A DNA stretch of 64,000 nucleotides from Luidia sarsii (GCA_949987565.1 OX465103.1:26174164-26238163), one strand, 5' to 3'. Positions 53,201-57,894 are shown, counted from the first letter of the stretch. The notes: generated by a model not told the origin, from the sequence alone. A program made the numbers and translations.

Positions 53201-55247
53201 GGCGAGAAATCATGCTACCATGACTACAGTACATGCACTAAGGCAGTGTATATATTCAGCCAGCAATGACATTCTTCCCACAAACGTAAAGTCCGAAGTC
53301 CTCTGCGATACGGAAAATGGACGGAATTTAACGGAAAACAAGACAACACGGAATTCCATACCTTACTCTGACTGGCCAACTGTCACTCATTATGTCATGC
53401 CGGCTCTCTTACCCGAAAGGCTATTCTGCCGGAGGTCTTTCCTGGGTGATGTTTGCATATTCATGCATGGTCTTAAAAATACTATGATTGGCCAACGATC
53501 ATGCCAGCTTTCTCGCTCTAAATATTATTTGGCCGGAGACCATGCCTGCTGATGTTTATGAATAATTGTAGCAATAAACTTTCCTCTCGTCTCGTGTGAT
53601 ATGCGAGTGCTGCAGTTGCACAAGTACAGCGTGTGTGTGTTTGTGTGTTTTCGTTTTGAACTTCCCACTTTCTGCCCTCCAATTCCAGAATCGCACTTAA
53701 ATCACAGAAACTTTTTAATTATATCTGCACCTTCCTTTCACATCCTTTGCAAATTGCTTGCGTTACTCGCAAAAAACAGACCTTTACGTACTTACACCGA
53801 GGGACAGACAAGGGTTGCCACAAAAGCCCTTCTGGCAAGATTTAAGTTCAACACCTACACCGTAAAACTAAAAGGGTGGAAAAAAACCTGGAAAACCACA
53901 ATATGTAGGTAATACTTGACAGCCATTGTCTGGCACAACCACTTGCCATAAAAAATAGGATTTTTGGATCCGCTTATCAACCGGAAGAAAGTCTGTGTGT
54001 GGGTATGTACAGTGTACAAAACATCCACGTCACAAAATCATGAATTTGGGGGAAAACTGTAAACATGTCAATTTTGTTTACAATGTTACAAGTGGTTGTT
54101 ACAGACATTGGCTATTGTTTACATATCAACTAGGTGGTGTATTGTGGATTTAGGTTTTCTCTGGGAAGTGTATATTGTGCCGTCAACGGCATTCTTCTGC
54201 TAACGCTATTTTGCTAATTTTCATTACATCATGCCGGCATATGATTCTTGCCGGAGGTGCAAGAAGGCAGGCATGAGGTAATGACAAATGGCCAATCAGA
54301 GTAAGCGAACGTCAAAATGGCGTTTGTGCAGAAGAATGCTAATGACGACACTGTAACATACATGTACACTTCCGTTTTGCCCACCCTTTTACGGTGTTGG
54401 TGTCAAACAAAAAATCTCTCGGCCCTCTCATGAGTCTCACCTGGCAGGCGTTGTAAAGGAGCTGGTGCTCAAACTTCTTGATGCCCAGGATGTTCTGGAA
54501 CATCTCGTAGAGCTGCTCCTTGCTCAGGATGAGCTCGGAGGCGGCGGCCGTGGACAGGCGCTGCGGCTGCTTGCGCGGGTCCTCCTCCCCGCGGTAGATG
54601 GCGTCAAACTTGGCCATCCACGAGCTGAGCACCGTCTCCTTGCTCAGCCCGTCGATCTCGGGCAGGCTGCGCACTCGCTTCTCCACGTTGTTCTTGAAGA
54701 CCTCGCGGAAGTCGTGCGAGGAGCAGCCGCCGCTCAGGACCATCTTCAGCACGCGGTCGCTCTTCAGGAACACCTGGAAGTAGTTCTGCACGGCGTTGCA
54801 GAAGGCCTCGTCGGCCACAATCTGCGTCTCGCCGTTGATGAAGGCCTGGAACCGCTCCTTGATGGTGGTCAGCTGCTGCCGCGTGACCTTGGTCTGGCGG
54901 CGGGCCATGTCGGTGGGCTGCTTGGCGTTGAACGGGTAGGCGATGCAGCGCATGACAAAGACGTAGAGCTGCAGCCGCTTCTTGTGCTCCTCCTCCTCGC
55001 GCTGGAGGCGCTCCGTCTCCTCGCGCTCCTTCTCGCTGATCAGCGACGGGCTGGGGCTGGCCGGCCGCACCACTGAGGCGCGGTGGCCCCCGGCAGCCCC
55101 CGGTACGGCACCGCTGCTGGTCTGCAGGCTGTCGTTGCTGGAGGCGCTGGTGCGGAGCCCGGCCTGGCTGGGCACGGACAGGGCGTCCGTCTCATCCTCG
55201 TACGTGTCATTCTCCGACTCCTCCTCGCTGGAGGATGGGTCCAACAT
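16390..55247 (-). CDS. CADPS: Calcium-dependent secretion activator (CAPS), 16 exons seen
   Basis: CAPS proteins prime dense-core vesicles for Ca2+-triggered exocytosis. They bind PI(4,5)P2 through a PH domain and SNAREs/syntaxin through a Munc13-like (MUN) region, on vesicles and plasma membrane. Sixteen exons on the - strand encode about 963 residues: 55247-54441, 35856-35653, 35194-35058, 33811-33624, 33188-33087, 32420-32357, 31434-31311, 28750-28641, 22029-21873, 20882-20741, 20021-19866, 19565-19415, 18570-18412, 17826-17719, 17086-16982, 16566-16390. All junctions seen are GT/AG and the phases agree throughout the fifteen downstream exons. The segment between exon 1 and the next exon (C2 domain and first half of PH, about 280 residues in vertebrates) is missing. 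The assembly gap at 36301-36500 is the likeliest place. The start gives [11 protein letters not shown], the vertebrate N-terminus. Vertebrates have CADPS and CADPS2; an invertebrate would normally have one. Confidence 0.95.
16640..16815. repeat. Dispersed repeat shared with 60262-60385
   Basis: Both places hold AGCTGAGCTC/AGTTGAGCTC, CTCGGCCTCA, CCAGTCCACCCACA, CCTATCAAGGA/CCAATCAGGA and GCCTGTCA(G/A)TCAAAGAG in the same order. A CCAAT-box-like word is present at 60335. The repeat lies in the CADPS intron before the last exon. Its family is unknown. Confidence 0.6.
16982..17086 (-). CDS. CADPS: CADPS exon, [13 protein letters not shown] region
   Basis: The acceptor is CCGACAG|GCTTTTTAT and the donor is ACCAAT|GTGAGTG, phase 0 to 0, 35 codons. 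It encodes [20 protein letters not shown] then [15 protein letters not shown]. Vertebrate CAPS has [20 protein letters not shown] at the same place. Confidence 0.95.
17719..17826 (-). CDS. CADPS: CADPS exon
   Basis: The acceptor is AATGCAG|AACCCTGG and the donor is TTTGAT|GTGAGT, 36 codons, phase 0 to 0. It encodes [20 protein letters not shown] and ends [10 protein letters not shown]. Vertebrate CAPS has PGMDVADAYVTFV...YIERLFD here, so the exon is placed by order as well as similarity. Confidence 0.92.
17985..18300 (+). repeat. 30-bp minisatellite (dimer of 15-bp unit)
   Basis: About ten copies of CTGGATCAAAATGAC + CAGGATCAGAATAAT. The two halves are themselves related 15-mers. Because 30 is a multiple of three, repetitive frames are open on both strands (for example [10 protein letters not shown]). 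It lies inside a CADPS intron. Confidence 0.95.
18412..18570 (-). CDS. CADPS: CADPS exon, LSRYDEGT region
   Basis: The acceptor is TTCACGCAG|CACCAG and the donor is TTCACG|GTATGTACC, 53 codons, phase 0 to 0. It encodes [11 protein letters not shown], then [20 protein letters not shown], then [13 protein letters not shown]. Vertebrate CAPS has WHQYHSKIDEL, LAKLSRYDEGT and SSFLSFT. It belongs to the C-terminal part of the MUN-like region. Confidence 0.95.
18690..19265 (+). repeat. 15-bp minisatellite
   Basis: About 37 copies of a 15-mer of the form CTGGATCAATATGAC/A. Blocks of variants occur: AACATGA in the left part, ATATGACCT in the right part, and a 48-bp higher-order block with AATTTGATCAATGTGAACTG repeated near 18860-18970. 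The unit is clearly related to the halves of the 30-bp array at 17985-18300. It is intronic in CADPS, and frames such as [10 protein letters not shown] are artefacts. Confidence 0.95.
19415..19565 (-). CDS. CADPS: CADPS exon
   Basis: The acceptor is GTGCACAG|GACCATG and the donor is GAGAAT|GTAAGG. One base completes the Arg codon of the previous exon. It encodes [13 protein letters not shown], then [20 protein letters not shown], then [14 protein letters not shown]. Vertebrate CAPS has [27 protein letters not shown] here. Confidence 0.95.
19866..20021 (-). CDS. CADPS: CADPS exon, [14 protein letters not shown] motif
   Basis: The acceptor is CCCGCAG|GAACGGG and the donor is GTCAACAG|GTCAGC, 156 bases, phase 2 in and 2 out. 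It encodes [20 protein letters not shown], then [20 protein letters not shown], then [12 protein letters not shown]. This is one of the most conserved CAPS segments, nearly identical to vertebrates. Confidence 0.97.
20160..20580. repeat. Family B pair with histone-like stem-loop
   Basis: Bases 20160-20350 hold two - strand 3'-end fragments (AAGGTTTGTGGTGATAAG; TTGCATGGTGGAAGTATC...GGCATCACCATGT). Bases 20455-20578 hold a + strand fragment with GGCTCTTTTCAGAGCC (20468-20483), ACAC, CTCGAAAGAGAAAG, GGTGTCACCACAAACC and CCACCATGCAAACCTTCAAG. Intronic in CADPS. Confidence 0.8.
20741..20882 (-). CDS. CADPS: CADPS exon, [15 protein letters not shown] motif
   Basis: The acceptor is TTTATAAAG|CAAATC, next to an A/T homopolymer on the intron side. 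The donor is CCGAAAGG|GTATGG. It encodes [20 protein letters not shown], then [20 protein letters not shown], then REKWEPK. Vertebrate CAPS is nearly identical across [22 protein letters not shown]. The acceptor is weak in sequence, but phase and homology fix it. Confidence 0.93.
21512..21695. repeat. Family A foldback pair
   Basis: A - strand core (21512-21560) faces a + strand core (21580-21625) with AAATTTAGTGGGCCTGACGT arms. The tail TTTTGGTAATTTTAGTCAGT and CAGTTTGCAACATTTTTGTA follows to about 21690. It ends only about 180 bases from the next CADPS exon. Confidence 0.85.
21873..22029 (-). CDS. CADPS: CADPS exon, [21 protein letters not shown] motif
   Basis: The acceptor is GGCCCCAG|GCCTTTGC and the donor is TTGGATG|GTGAGTG, phase 0 in and 1 out. 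It encodes [20 protein letters not shown], then [20 protein letters not shown], then [12 protein letters not shown]. This is the hallmark CAPS/MUN-domain block and is close to identical to vertebrates. The three residues GKE before AFAWW in human are not in either flanking exon here. Confidence 0.97.
22030..25040. other. CADPS intron, mostly unique sequence
   Basis: No exon or gene was recognised. A minus-strand tRNA-derived SINE lies at 23780-23940 and an (AAT)n microsatellite at about 24700-24740. Homopolymer runs and AT-rich sequence fill the rest. Confidence 0.5.
23780..23940 (-). repeat. tRNA-derived SINE (SINE-2)
   Basis: On the - strand it has CCAGCTCGGAGGTTAAGTTT (A-box region) and GCGGGTTCGAATCCCA (B box), then GGCAATCGGGCAAAGCACTG and AGCGTGC as the body. 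The same head and body are at 48565-48720 (+), and partial copies are at 37690-37790 (+) and 53095-53205 (-). Confidence 0.75.
25050..25300 (+). repeat. (TTC)n / (GAA)n array
   Basis: About 240 bp of TTC with ATC, GTC and CTC interruptions and an internal TTTTTC block (25200-25240). The CADPS transcript strand reads GAA. It lies in the 6.6-kb intron between 22029 and 28641. Confidence 0.95.
25735..26290 (+). repeat. 10-bp minisatellite (TGGACTGGGT/C)
   Basis: More than 50 degenerate copies of a TGGACTGGGT or TGGACTGGGC decamer. Variants gather in the right half (TTGGATTGGG). Open frames such as [10 protein letters not shown] are repeat artefacts. It lies in the same CADPS intron as the GAA array. 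Confidence 0.93.
26325..26390 (-). repeat. Family A fragment
   Basis: GAGGGCCTAACATTTCGATC, then CTAGCAGGACC and a diverged CAAAGACAGAATG. A - strand core without its tail, wedged between two minisatellites. Confidence 0.7.
26580..27190 (+). repeat. 15-bp telomere-like minisatellite
   Basis: About 38 copies of GGGGTTAGGG(G/T)TGAT. Every unit carries TTAGGG, the animal telomere hexamer, but in a 15-bp frame with TGATGG between. The strand has dense G-runs of three to four, so G-quadruplex formation is likely. In CADPS orientation the G-rich strand is the template strand. Confidence 0.95.
28215..28310. repeat. SINE-1 tail fragment
   Basis: CACCCCGGCAAAGGCTGGTTG, TATTTGGGAAGGCC and GCCGCCATCTAA correspond to the tRNA-unrelated part of SINE-1 as seen at 1010-1100. 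No tRNA-like head remains. Confidence 0.55.
28641..28750 (-). CDS. CADPS: CADPS exon, [12 protein letters not shown] motif
   Basis: The acceptor is AAATGCAG|AGAGTTTG and the donor is GCAGAG|GTCAGT, phase 1 in and 0 out. It encodes [20 protein letters not shown], then [16 protein letters not shown]. Vertebrate CAPS has [24 protein letters not shown]. Confidence 0.96.
28800..28990. repeat. Family A cluster with repeated cores
   Basis: A - strand tail and core (28800-28895) is followed by short duplicated pieces of CCTAGCAGGACC / GGTCCTGCT and a + strand GAGAAAGGTCCTGC near 28940-28975. It begins about 50 bases upstream of the CADPS exon acceptor. Confidence 0.75.
28990..31310. other. CADPS intron, scattered repeat fragments
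   Basis: A family B 3' end (TACATGGTGTCACCGCAAAC, CTTCAAGTCTTATCTG) lies at 29830-29870. A family A + copy with a second - strand tail lies at 30053-30240. A direct repeat of AGTGGGCCATTCAGTGAACC with CAGCTGACTGAT occurs at 30750-30895 (period about 90). No coding exon was found. Confidence 0.55.
31311..31434 (-). CDS. CADPS: CADPS exon, [15 protein letters not shown] motif
   Basis: The acceptor is ATCCGTCAG|GTCCTGATG and the donor is ATAGAAG|GTAAAC, phase 0 in and 1 out. It encodes [20 protein letters not shown], then [20 protein letters not shown]. Vertebrate CAPS has [31 protein letters not shown]. Confidence 0.97.
31560..31660 (+). repeat. Diverged family A copy
   Basis: GGTCCTGCTATGATCAAAAC, GTCGGGC, TCATTTCAGTCAGTCAGCAG and TTTGCAACAATTTTTGCATA. 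Both the GATCGAAAC core and the tail carry substitutions. Confidence 0.65.
32357..32420 (-). CDS. CADPS: CADPS exon, [21 protein letters not shown]
   Basis: A small 64-base exon. The acceptor is CATCACAG|GTACTGC and the donor is GAAAGA|GTGAGTT. One base completes the preceding Arg codon. It encodes [20 protein letters not shown] plus R, which is identical to vertebrate CAPS. Confidence 0.97.
32505..32925 (+). pseudogene. Non-LTR retrotransposon RT C-terminus remnant
   Basis: The conceptual translation, with several frame breaks, gives fragments like [20 protein letters not shown]-type words around CTGCTTTGGTCATGTCACAA, then [15 protein letters not shown] and GEWRRFVHQ. These correspond to the end of RTE/CR1-like reverse transcriptases (a cysteine/histidine region, then RGRPRKRWxDxV, then W-R-xFVH). 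It is antisense to CADPS in an intron and clearly dead. Confidence 0.75.
33087..33188 (-). CDS. CADPS: CADPS exon, [15 protein letters not shown] motif
   Basis: The acceptor is CGGGCAG|GCCGGACG and the donor is CTTCAG|GTAGGA. One base completes Arg. It encodes [20 protein letters not shown], then [13 protein letters not shown], ending with two bases of the next Arg. Vertebrate CAPS has [23 protein letters not shown]. Confidence 0.97.
33309..33715 (-). repeat. Four-copy 102-bp tandem duplication of exon end plus donor
   Basis: GACCCTGACCTG recurs at 33309, 33411, 33513 and 33615 (period exactly 102). Each unit, in CADPS orientation, holds ATGATTGACCCTACACTCAT...GGCAACAG|GTCAGGGTC followed by a C/A-rich intron stretch. 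The copies are virtually identical. All four carry an intact donor, and 102 is divisible by three, so the frame stays open across the whole array. Confidence 0.97.
33624..33811 (-). CDS. CADPS: CADPS exon, GWFSPGQxFVLDEY motif
   Basis: The acceptor is TCTTCAG|GGATGGTTC. The exon ends GGCAACAG|GTCAGG at 33624 when the first donor in gene direction is used. It encodes [60 protein letters not shown] and GN plus two bases of Arg. It is close to identical to vertebrates. Three further copies of the same donor follow at 102-bp intervals. If one of those were used, 34, 68 or 102 residues would be inserted in frame. Homology supports the first donor. Confidence 0.95.
33880..33980 (-). repeat. Family A copy
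   Basis: CTGTTGCAAACTGCTCACTG, ACTAAAATGACC, then AGAGGGCCTGACGTTTCGAT. A - strand copy with its tail, about 70 bases upstream of the CADPS exon starting at 33811. Confidence 0.75.
34030..34395 (+). repeat. Longest family A copy with its 5' body
   Basis: A pyrimidine-rich body (34040-34260) contains two internal direct repeats, CTTTGATCTTTCCCCCTCTT and CACTAATCCCTACCCTACTC. The core follows at 34268-34315, then the tail to GTATATCACC at 34385. The segment from TGTCCTTTGTTTCTCATCCG on matches the first bases of the window. Confidence 0.75.
34675..34850 (-). repeat. Family B copy with best-conserved stem-loop
   Basis: On the - strand it reads CTGACAACGAGCAG, CTGCTCGAAACGTTGAG, CCCC, GGCTCTTTTCAGAGCC (34766-34781), ACAC, TCTCAAAAGAGATG, CACATGGTGTCACCGCAAAC and CCACCATGCAAACCTTCAAG. 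The ribozyme-like hairpin GAGCAG/CTGCTC and the histone-like stem are both perfect. Confidence 0.85.
35058..35194 (-). CDS. CADPS: CADPS exon, [14 protein letters not shown] motif
   Basis: The acceptor is GTTTGCAG|ATGCTGAC and the donor is TGTCTG|GTGAGTT, phase 1 in and 0 out. It encodes [20 protein letters not shown], then [20 protein letters not shown], then DSYSCL. Vertebrate CAPS has [45 protein letters not shown], which links the PH domain to the MUN-like region. Confidence 0.97.
35218..35258 (+). repeat. (TAA)n microsatellite
   Basis: About 12 TAA repeats, 24 bases upstream (in gene direction) of the CADPS exon acceptor at 35194, so close to the branch-point region. Confidence 0.9.
35653..35856 (-). 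CDS. CADPS: CADPS exon, C-terminal half of PH domain
   Basis: The acceptor is CTCGGGCAG|ACCTGG, with two bases completing a codon from an unseen exon. The donor is CAGGGAG|GTGCGT. It encodes [20 protein letters not shown], then [20 protein letters not shown], then [20 protein letters not shown]. The DRQLWVQAM helix is the PH domain C-terminal helix. Vertebrate CAPS has [46 protein letters not shown]. The first half of the PH domain must be in an exon that is missing from this window. Confidence 0.96.
35945..36300 (+). repeat. ~28-bp minisatellite abutting the assembly gap
   Basis: At least 11 copies of TTGATCTCAAACCTTAAGGT plus CTTGGTC or CTAGGTCT. The array runs straight into the N block, so its true length is unknown and it probably caused the assembly break. 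Confidence 0.93.
36301..36500. other. Assembly gap (200 N)
   Basis: A round-number gap of 200 N, usually a placeholder rather than a measured length. It lies between the CADPS exon at 35856 and exon 1, where the C2 and early PH exons are expected. Confidence 1.
36501..37139. other. CADPS intron beside the gap
   Basis: Diverged family A fragments at 36650-36690 and 36735-36775. A GC-rich patch at 36880-37060 has no frame matching CADPS or any protein I know. Confidence 0.45.
37690..37790 (+). repeat. SINE-2 fragment
   Basis: It keeps the B box GGTTCGAATCCTGC, AAGCTGCC and the body word GCGAAGCACTGAGCATAACG. The A-box half is lost. Confidence 0.65.
43560..43660 (+). repeat. Family B 3' fragment with stem-loop
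   Basis: GGCACTTTTCAGAGCC (43578-43593, one mismatch in the stem), ACAC, CTCTAAAGAGATG, then a diverged GCATGTTGTTGCC. The hammerhead-like part is missing. Confidence 0.65.
47690..47905. repeat. Family A foldback interrupted by GTACAT blocks
   Basis: A - strand tail and diverged core (47695-47795: GCAAACTGC, GACTAAAAAATGACC, GGGCCTGAAGTTTC) is followed by CTCAAAGGCAGAAAGCCTTTGAGAAAGGTCCTGC and a broken + arm. GTACATGTAC blocks have grown inside both arms (47810, 47880). The blocks are therefore younger than the repeat. Confidence 0.7.
48565..48725 (+). repeat. SINE-2, best-preserved tRNA-like copy
   Basis: The head folds as a tRNA: acceptor AGCTCGG/CCGAGCT, D arm GGTCAAGTGGTTAGGAC, anticodon stem TCTGC with loop ACTAGAA, and T arm ACGGGTTCGAATCCCGC. 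The loop would give anticodon TAG, but the base before it is C instead of the invariant T. The body (GCATCGGGCGAAGCACTGAG, CAGTGCTTATTACGACAAGC) follows, so it is a SINE rather than a tRNA gene. Confidence 0.8.
53095..53205 (-). repeat. SINE-2 copy
   Basis: On the + strand it reads GCTCAGTGCTTTGCCCGATT, GATTTGAACCTGGG (inverted B box) and CTCCTGCTTTCTAGTGCAGA (inverted anticodon arm). Confidence 0.7.
53255..53560. repeat. Possible MITE relative
   Basis: It begins CATTCTTCCCACAAACGTAA, which resembles the terminal repeat at 54190. It contains CATGCCGGCTCTCTTACCCG and GCCGGAGGTC, like the internal part of 54181-54350 (ATGCCGGC, GCCGGAGGTG), and repeated ATTGGCCAACG / CTGGCCAACTG words. The far end was not found. 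Confidence 0.4.
54181..54350. repeat. MITE with inverted termini CATTCTTCTGC
   Basis: The left end CATTCTTCTGCTAACGCTATTTTG (54190-54213) is mirrored by the right end, whose reverse complement starts CATTCTTCTGC and continues with AAACGCCATTTTG (near 54318-54341). The 150-bp element has no coding sequence. It sits 90 bp inside CADPS intron 1. Confidence 0.65.
54441..55247 (-). CDS. CADPS: CADPS exon 1, N-terminus
   Basis: It starts ATG at 55247 ([20 protein letters not shown]) and ends AACGCCTGCCAG|GTGAGA at 54441, 269 codons, phase 0. After an acidic, Ser-rich low-complexity stretch (residues 1-75) it encodes [20 protein letters not shown], then [20 protein letters not shown], then [50 protein letters not shown] and [20 protein letters not shown]. 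These blocks are nearly identical to vertebrate CAPS. GC content is very high here compared with the introns. Both the start and the exon end agree with vertebrate exon 1. Confidence 0.98.
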
Positions 55248-55500
55248 GGTCCTCCCTCCTCCTCCTCCTCCTCCTTCCTCACTCCTCCTCCTTCCTCACT
55301 CCTCCTCCTCCCTCCTTCTTCTTCCTCCTCCTCCTCCTCCCTCACTCCTCTTCCTCCTCCCTCACTCCTCCTCCTACCTCACTCCTCCTCTCCTCAGCTC
55401 CTCCTCCTCCCCTCTCCGCCTCTCCCTCCTCCTCCTCCTCCGCCTCCTCCTCCTCCGCCTCCTCCCCCTCCCCCGCTACCGCGTCCTATTACTAGGGCAA
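55248..55500 (-). promoter_or_regulatory. CADPS: CADPS 5' UTR, purine-rich (GGA)n tract
   Basis: The transcript strand is almost pure GGAGGAGG for about 240 bases directly upstream of the ATG. Such tracts can form G-quadruplex or R-loop structures in RNA. No upstream ATG is seen within the tract itself. Confidence 0.6.
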
Positions 55501-55740
55501 CCCAAGAGTCAGACTCAGAGTAAGGGCCGCCTCCTCAGCTGCTCGCCGTGCCCGAGCGGCCCCGCTGTCATGACCAAATCGTGGCGGGTTTAGATTTGAC
55601 TCTGTCGACAAACACATCCGAGTGCATCTTGACTGGCCGCCATCTTTGATACCAGAGCTTCGCCACCGAATGATCAGCTCCCTCACTCCATCATAATCAT
55701 CAGCGCACGCGCGTGCGCAGTGACGTCATACCTAATGAAT
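55501..55740 (-). promoter_or_regulatory. CADPS: Candidate CADPS promoter
   Basis: A YY1-type site, AAAGATGGCGGCC, is read on the gene strand at 55635-55647. This motif is typically just downstream of CpG-type start sites, so transcription may begin near 55650-55670. Upstream is an NRF1-like GCGCACGCGCGTGCGC (about 55703-55718), immediately followed by a perfect cAMP-response element TGACGTCA (55721-55728). No TATA box in good position was seen. Confidence 0.5.
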
Positions 55741-56245
55741 ATTAATACTCGGTAGAGGATCGCGCCCCCGTACCATACCGTATAGCCAGGGGGTAACGTG
55801 CGTGTAATGTTGTCGCGATCCTCTGTCGTGTATGAATATTCATCAGGTTCGACGTCACAGCACAACGATCCGGATACGACCGATCCGTATCCGCACCACT
55901 GACCCGTAGTAACACCACTCAGTATGTATACGGTGTCGCGACACTGTGAAGAGTCGGCGCGCGTCTCAGCAGAGAATAACTGGCTGCAATTTTAATTGTC
56001 TACAGTGTAAGTTAAGTTGTAATTGTGTCGCGACACTGTGAAGAGACGGCGTGCGTTTCAGCAGAGAATAACTGGCTGCAATGTCTACGGGGTATAATTA
56101 TTCTATACTGGTGTCAGTGGTGCGGATTCGGAGTAGTACGGATGCGGAACGTTGTGCAGTGACGTCATACCAGATGTATATTCATACTCGGCACAGGATC
56201 GCGACAACATACGTTACCTGGCTATACAGGTGCGCGCGCACGCAC
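55715..56245. repeat. Complex inverted/direct repeat upstream of CADPS
   Basis: Three related segments: + at 55715-55780, - at 55915-55800, + at 56112-56225. All share GTGACGTC(A/G), a TGAATATT/TGTATATT word and AGGATCGCG. The second and third also share TCAGTGGTGCGGAT and GTTGTGC(A/T)GTGACGTC. Inside are direct repeats at 55935-55990 and 56028-56084 (GTGTCGCGACACTGTGAAGA, CAGCAGAGAATAACTGGCTG, 91 bp apart). It looks like a nested, non-coding DNA transposon. Confidence 0.75.
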
Positions 56246-57055
56246 ACGATATCGTGAAGGCTTTTTAGGGCTCGGGCTCAGGCTTCGGTCATATCTATCT
56301 TACCCATTATAATATCACAGGCATCTAAACACACACACACGAGCGTTTGGCCCCAGTTTCTTGGGGGAATACCTAGTACCTATCGAGCCAGCATACCTTC
56401 AAATTCGGGAAACAAACCACGACCTGGATTTTCAGGATTCGGTCAGGCCACGGAGACGAAGCCTGAGCCCGAGCCTAATAACAGCAACAAGACTTTATTT
56501 AGTAAACGGCCTATAATAATAGATAGACACAGCACAAGGGGTGGGCGTGGCATGTCTTGCAAAATAACAATTAACAAGTGTATCGCCAAAACAACACTGG
56601 ACATCTGAGGCGCGAGCCGCCACACTGTACCGCGGTTTGGTGGGGCCGTCCTGTCACTATTCCCCGCGTTTACCACTTTTTGTTCGGCCATCTGATCATA
56701 ATTATTATTATTCAAGCGCCGCGCGTAAAACGGGACTTGTCAAAGTTTCTATTCACCGTGTGCAGCCATGCGCGTAGACACGGCAGCGCTGCTCGGCAAT
56801 GAGGGGTCACGGTTCACTACAGTCAAGGGGCCAGCTAGGCCGCATGACGAACTAACGATTGCATCATAATATCACTAATCTGATAGTAAATTTTCTTTGA
56901 TTTTCCATCGGAGGCTCCTCACAGACCAGTTGCCACACCGCGGCTCAGTGTATACAGTGTTCCAGTGCTGATGCAATCATGTCGCCAGTCGTGAATTCAC
57001 CCGACGAAGTTACCGAGAATTATATGACAGGCCTTTACGTTTGGCCTGAATTCTG
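56246..57055. other. Upstream of CADPS, no gene seen
   Basis: It contains GGCCCCAGTTTCTTGGGG and CCACGACCTGGATTTTCAGG, also seen in diverged form at 61550-61645, so part of it is repetitive. No coding frame was recognised. Confidence 0.45.
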
Positions 57056-57435
57056 CCTTTAAGAAAAGTCCTGCTGGGATCGAAACGTCAGGCCCTCTAC
57101 ATCAGTTTTGGTGATGTCCATTTTGATAATTTTTTTTATGCAGGCTAAACAACGTGCTTTTTGAGATTTGAAGGTTTGCATGGTGAGAATATCAGGATAA
57201 ATAGGTTTGCGGAGACACCATGTAAATTCTCTCTTTTTTTGTGAGTAAGTGTGGTTCTGAAAAGAACCGGAGGAACTCGGCGTTTCGAACAGTATACTCT
57301 GCTCGTCTTCAGGAGAATGAAGACGAGCAGAGTATACTGTTCGAAACGTCGAGTTCCTCCGGTTCTTTTCAGAACCACACTTACTCACAAAAGAGAATTT
57401 ACATGGTGTCTCCGCAAACCTATTTATCCTAACGT
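57056..57435. repeat. Family A copy joined to a family B foldback
   Basis: Bases 57056-57130 are a + strand family A core and tail. Bases 57165-57310 (-) and 57317-57435 (+) are two family B arms around a short spacer. Stem-loops are at 57253-57268 (-) and 57361-57376 (+), both GGTTCTTTTCAGAACC in sense. Each arm ends ACATGGTGTCTCCGCAAACC, TATTTATCCT. Confidence 0.9.
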
Positions 57436-57564
57436 GCTTTTTATATCTTATTTAAAATACTAGTTCTTTTTTTCTCACCTTTTATAACTATCATTATTTA
57501 TTGCGATTTAAGTATTTTTTATGCTTTATGCATTTTTTTTTAAATTGAGAAATGGCAAACAAAA

Positions 57565-57720
57565 TTTTGATTGGACCGGGACTTGAACACAAAACCTCTG
57601 GTTTTGCGTACAGGCGCTCTTACCATTTAAGCTATCCAGAGCCTTCCCGGAATAGTCAACTGTACTAAAAACCAAAGGCGTTGCGGGTTCAAATCCCGGT
57701 CCAGTCAAAGTTTTCTTTGC
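57565..57720. repeat. SINE-1 pair
   Basis: Bases 57575-57650 carry the - strand tRNA-like head (GGACCGGGACTTGAACAC, GCGCTCTTACCATTTAAGCT). Bases 57672-57720 carry a + strand GGGTTCAAATCCCGGTCCAG and AAGTTTTCTTTGCC. The two copies face each other. Confidence 0.75.
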
Positions 57721-57894
57721 CATCTCTCAATTTGTTCAAAAGTTCCAAGTCATGCAGATTTCTCCTTAAATTGTGAATATTATTTTAGATGCAATTGAGC
57801 CCAAGGCTGCAAGAAATATTTTTTTAGTAAAAATTATGTTGTAACTTTTTGTTTTCCTTTAGGCCTATAGTGTACTTAGTTTTATTTTATATAA

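Noticed and set aside
53187..53552. 121-codon + strand frame
   Set aside because: It overlaps a SINE fragment and the MITE-like sequence, with no family resemblance and no splice context.
54465..55593. Long + strand frames of about 200 codons opposite CADPS exon 1
   Set aside because: They are antisense shadows of the GC-rich exon. The - strand protein is nearly identical to vertebrate CAPS.
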